A stretch of 64,000 nucleotides of DNA from Alphaproteobacteria bacterium (GTDB lineage: Bacteria; Pseudomonadota; Alphaproteobacteria; Micropepsales; Micropepsaceae). Location: the NCBI GenBank assembly GCA_016124385.1, contig WGNU01000006.1, forward strand, positions 1 to 64,000, given 5' to 3'. Position numbers and translations under genes: made by a program. This document shows positions 62,295-64,000 of the stretch, piece after piece. The notes under the pieces were generated by a model. That model did no database searches. It was not told the DNA's origin and saw only the letters and a program-made list of their open reading frames with translations. The stretch's first letter is position 1. The number at the start of each line of letters is the position of its first letter.

Positions 62295-64000
62295 CTAGCG
62301 CCGTCGCTTGCGCTTGGAGTGCGGCGGGCGCTGTCCCCGGCGTTTTCCCGTCGGGCGTTCGGATTTTTCCGCGTTGAGGTTCTCGAGCAATTCGAGCCTC
62401 AAGCCCCCCGTCACCGGGGCCGCCTCGCGGACGATGACGCGCACAGGATCGCCGAGGCGATGCCGCGTGCCGGTCTCATCGCCGATGAGCGCGTGCAGGC
62501 GCTCGTCGTGGCGGAAGAATTCGCGGCCGAGCGCGCGGATCGGCACCATGCCGTCGGCGCCGGTCTCATCCAGCCGCACGAAGAGGCCGAAGCGCGTGAC
62601 GCCGGTGATGCGGCCGGTGAGTTCGGCGCCGAGGCGATCCTGGAGATAGGCGGCCAGATAGCGCGCGATGGAATCGCGCTCGGCCGCCATCGAGCGGCGC
62701 TCGGTTAAGGAGATCTGCTCGGCGATCGAGGCAAGGCCCGCGATCTCGCGGTCGGTGAGGCCGTCATCGCCCATCTTCAGCGCACGGATCAACGCGCGGT
62801 GGACGATGAGGTCGGCGTAGCGGCGGATGGGCGAGGTGAAATGCGCGTAGCGGCGCAGATTGAGGCCGAAATGGCCGCCGTTCTCGGGCGCGTATTCGGC
62901 CTGGGCCTGCGTCCTCAGCGTCACTTCGTTGATCATATGGATGTGCGGCGTGCCGGCCGCGCGCGCGATCAGGCGGTTGAACGTGTCGGGCTTGATTACC
63001 TGGCCGAGCGTGAAGGAGAGGCCGATCGATTTCATGACCTCGGCGAAGGCCGACAGCTTCTCGCGCGTGGGCTCGGCATGGACGCGGTAGATAAGGGGCG
63101 TGCGGTGCTTCTCCAGCTCCTCGGCGGCGGCGACATTCGCCTGGATCATGAATTCCTCGATGAGCTTCATGGAATCCAAGGACTGGCGCGGCTCGATGGC
63201 GCGGACATTGCCGGCGTCATCCAAATGCACGCGGTGCTCGGGCAGATCGAGGTCCAAGGGTCCCCGTGCATCGCGGGCGCGTTTGAGGATCGCGTAGGCC
63301 GCCCAGAGGGGTTTCAGGATCGGCTCGAGGAGCGGCTGGGTCTTCTCGTCCGGGTGGCCGTCGATCGCCTGCTGCACCTGCTGATAGGACAGCTTGGCGG
63401 CGGAGCGCATGATGCCGCGCGTGAAGCTGTGGCGTTTCTTGGCGCCGGATTTGTCGAACACCATGCGGACGGCAAGGCACGGGCGATCGACCGCCTCCTT
63501 CAGCGAGCAGAGCTCGTTCGAGAGATGCTCGGGCAGCATCGGCACGACGCGGTCCGGAAAATACGTCGAGTTGCCGCGCTTCAGCGCCTCGCGGTCGAGG
63601 GGCGAGCCGGGCGTCACGTACCCCGCGACATCGGCGATGGCGACGATGACGATGGCGCCGCCCTCGTTGTTCTTGTCATCGTCGGGCGCGGCCCAGACCG
63701 CGTCGTCGTGATCGCGCGCATCGACCGGGTCGATCGTGATGAGCGGGATCGGGCGCAAATCTTCCCGGCCCTTCGCGCGGATGGGCTTGGCCTTTTCGGC
63801 GTCGGCCACCACCTCGGGCGGGAACTGATCGGGAAGGCCGTGCGCGTGGATCGCGATGAGGCTGATCGCGCCCGGCCGCTCGAAGGTGCCGAGGTTCTCG
63901 ATCACCTTGCCGCGCGGCAGGCCGTGGAGGCGCCCGGCCATTGGCGCGACGAGCACGAGGTCGTTGGCCTTGGCGCCCAGATCGTCGCCCTTGCCGATCG
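62295..64000 (-). CDS. rnr: Ribonuclease R (5' end beyond window)
   Basis: PLITIDPVDARDHDDAVWAAPDD; RNB and S1 domains; Arg/Lys-rich C-terminus; frame stays open to 64000. Confidence 0.94.
   Translation of the reverse strand, partial: IGKGDDLGAKANDLVLVAPMAGRLHGLPRGKVIENLGTFERPGAISLIAIHAHGLPDQFPPEVVADAEKAKPIRAKGREDLRPIPLITIDPVDARDHDDAVWAAPDDDKNNEGGAIVIVAIADVAGYVTPGSPLDREALKRGNSTYFPDRVVPMLPEHLSNELCSLKEAVDRPCLAVRMVFDKSGAKKRHSFTRGIMRSAAKLSYQQVQQAIDGHPDEKTQPLLEPILKPLWAAYAILKRARDARGPLDLDLPEHRVHLDDAGNVRAIEPRQSLDSMKLIEEFMIQANVAAAEELEKHRTPLIYRVHAEPTREKLSAFAEVMKSIGLSFTLGQVIKPDTFNRLIARAAGTPHIHMINEVTLRTQAQAEYAPENGGHFGLNLRRYAHFTSPIRRYADLIVHRALIRALKMGDDGLTDREIAGLASIAEQISLTERRSMAAERDSIARYLAAYLQDRLGAELTGRITGVTRFGLFVRLDETGADGMVPIRALGREFFRHDERLHALIGDETGTRHRLGDPVRVIVREAAPVTGGLRLELLENLNAEKSERPTGKRRGQRPPHSKRKRRR

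Overview
The window is a GC-rich alphaproteobacterial chromosome segment of about 64 kb. It opens with the 3' end of tuf and a complete S10-spc-alpha ribosomal protein cluster (rpsJ to rplQ, with secY, adk and rpoA). Next come degP-like, rarA, crcB, an RluA-family synthase, an AsmA-like ORF and an ATP12-family gene, then pccB/pccA and lipB. The second half contains an orphan FliN-like gene, siroheme synthase N-domain/cysH, tRNA-Leu(GAG), and a leucine-degradation cluster (ivd, thiolase, mccB, AUH-like hydratase, mccA). It continues with panC, dacA-like, phasin, clpS/clpA, aguA, a GGDEF protein, eipB-like, dinB, divK/pleD, rpmG (absent from the supplied ORF track), MFS, two NUDIX genes, an LbtU-like porin and partial rnr. 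The observations most worth following up are: (1) a low-GC islet between ivd and the thiolase carrying a TIR/deoxyribosyltransferase-like protein with an overlapping small ORF; (2) a 21-codon mini-gene with promoter, 17-nt full anti-16S Shine-Dalgarno and terminator; (3) a palindromic repeat family with one copy in frame inside mccA and another flanked by a 17-bp direct repeat after pleD; (4) a second two-hairpin repeat family; (5) a Zur-box-like palindrome upstream of the His-tailed porin gene. All calls come from reading the sequence; no database search was run.
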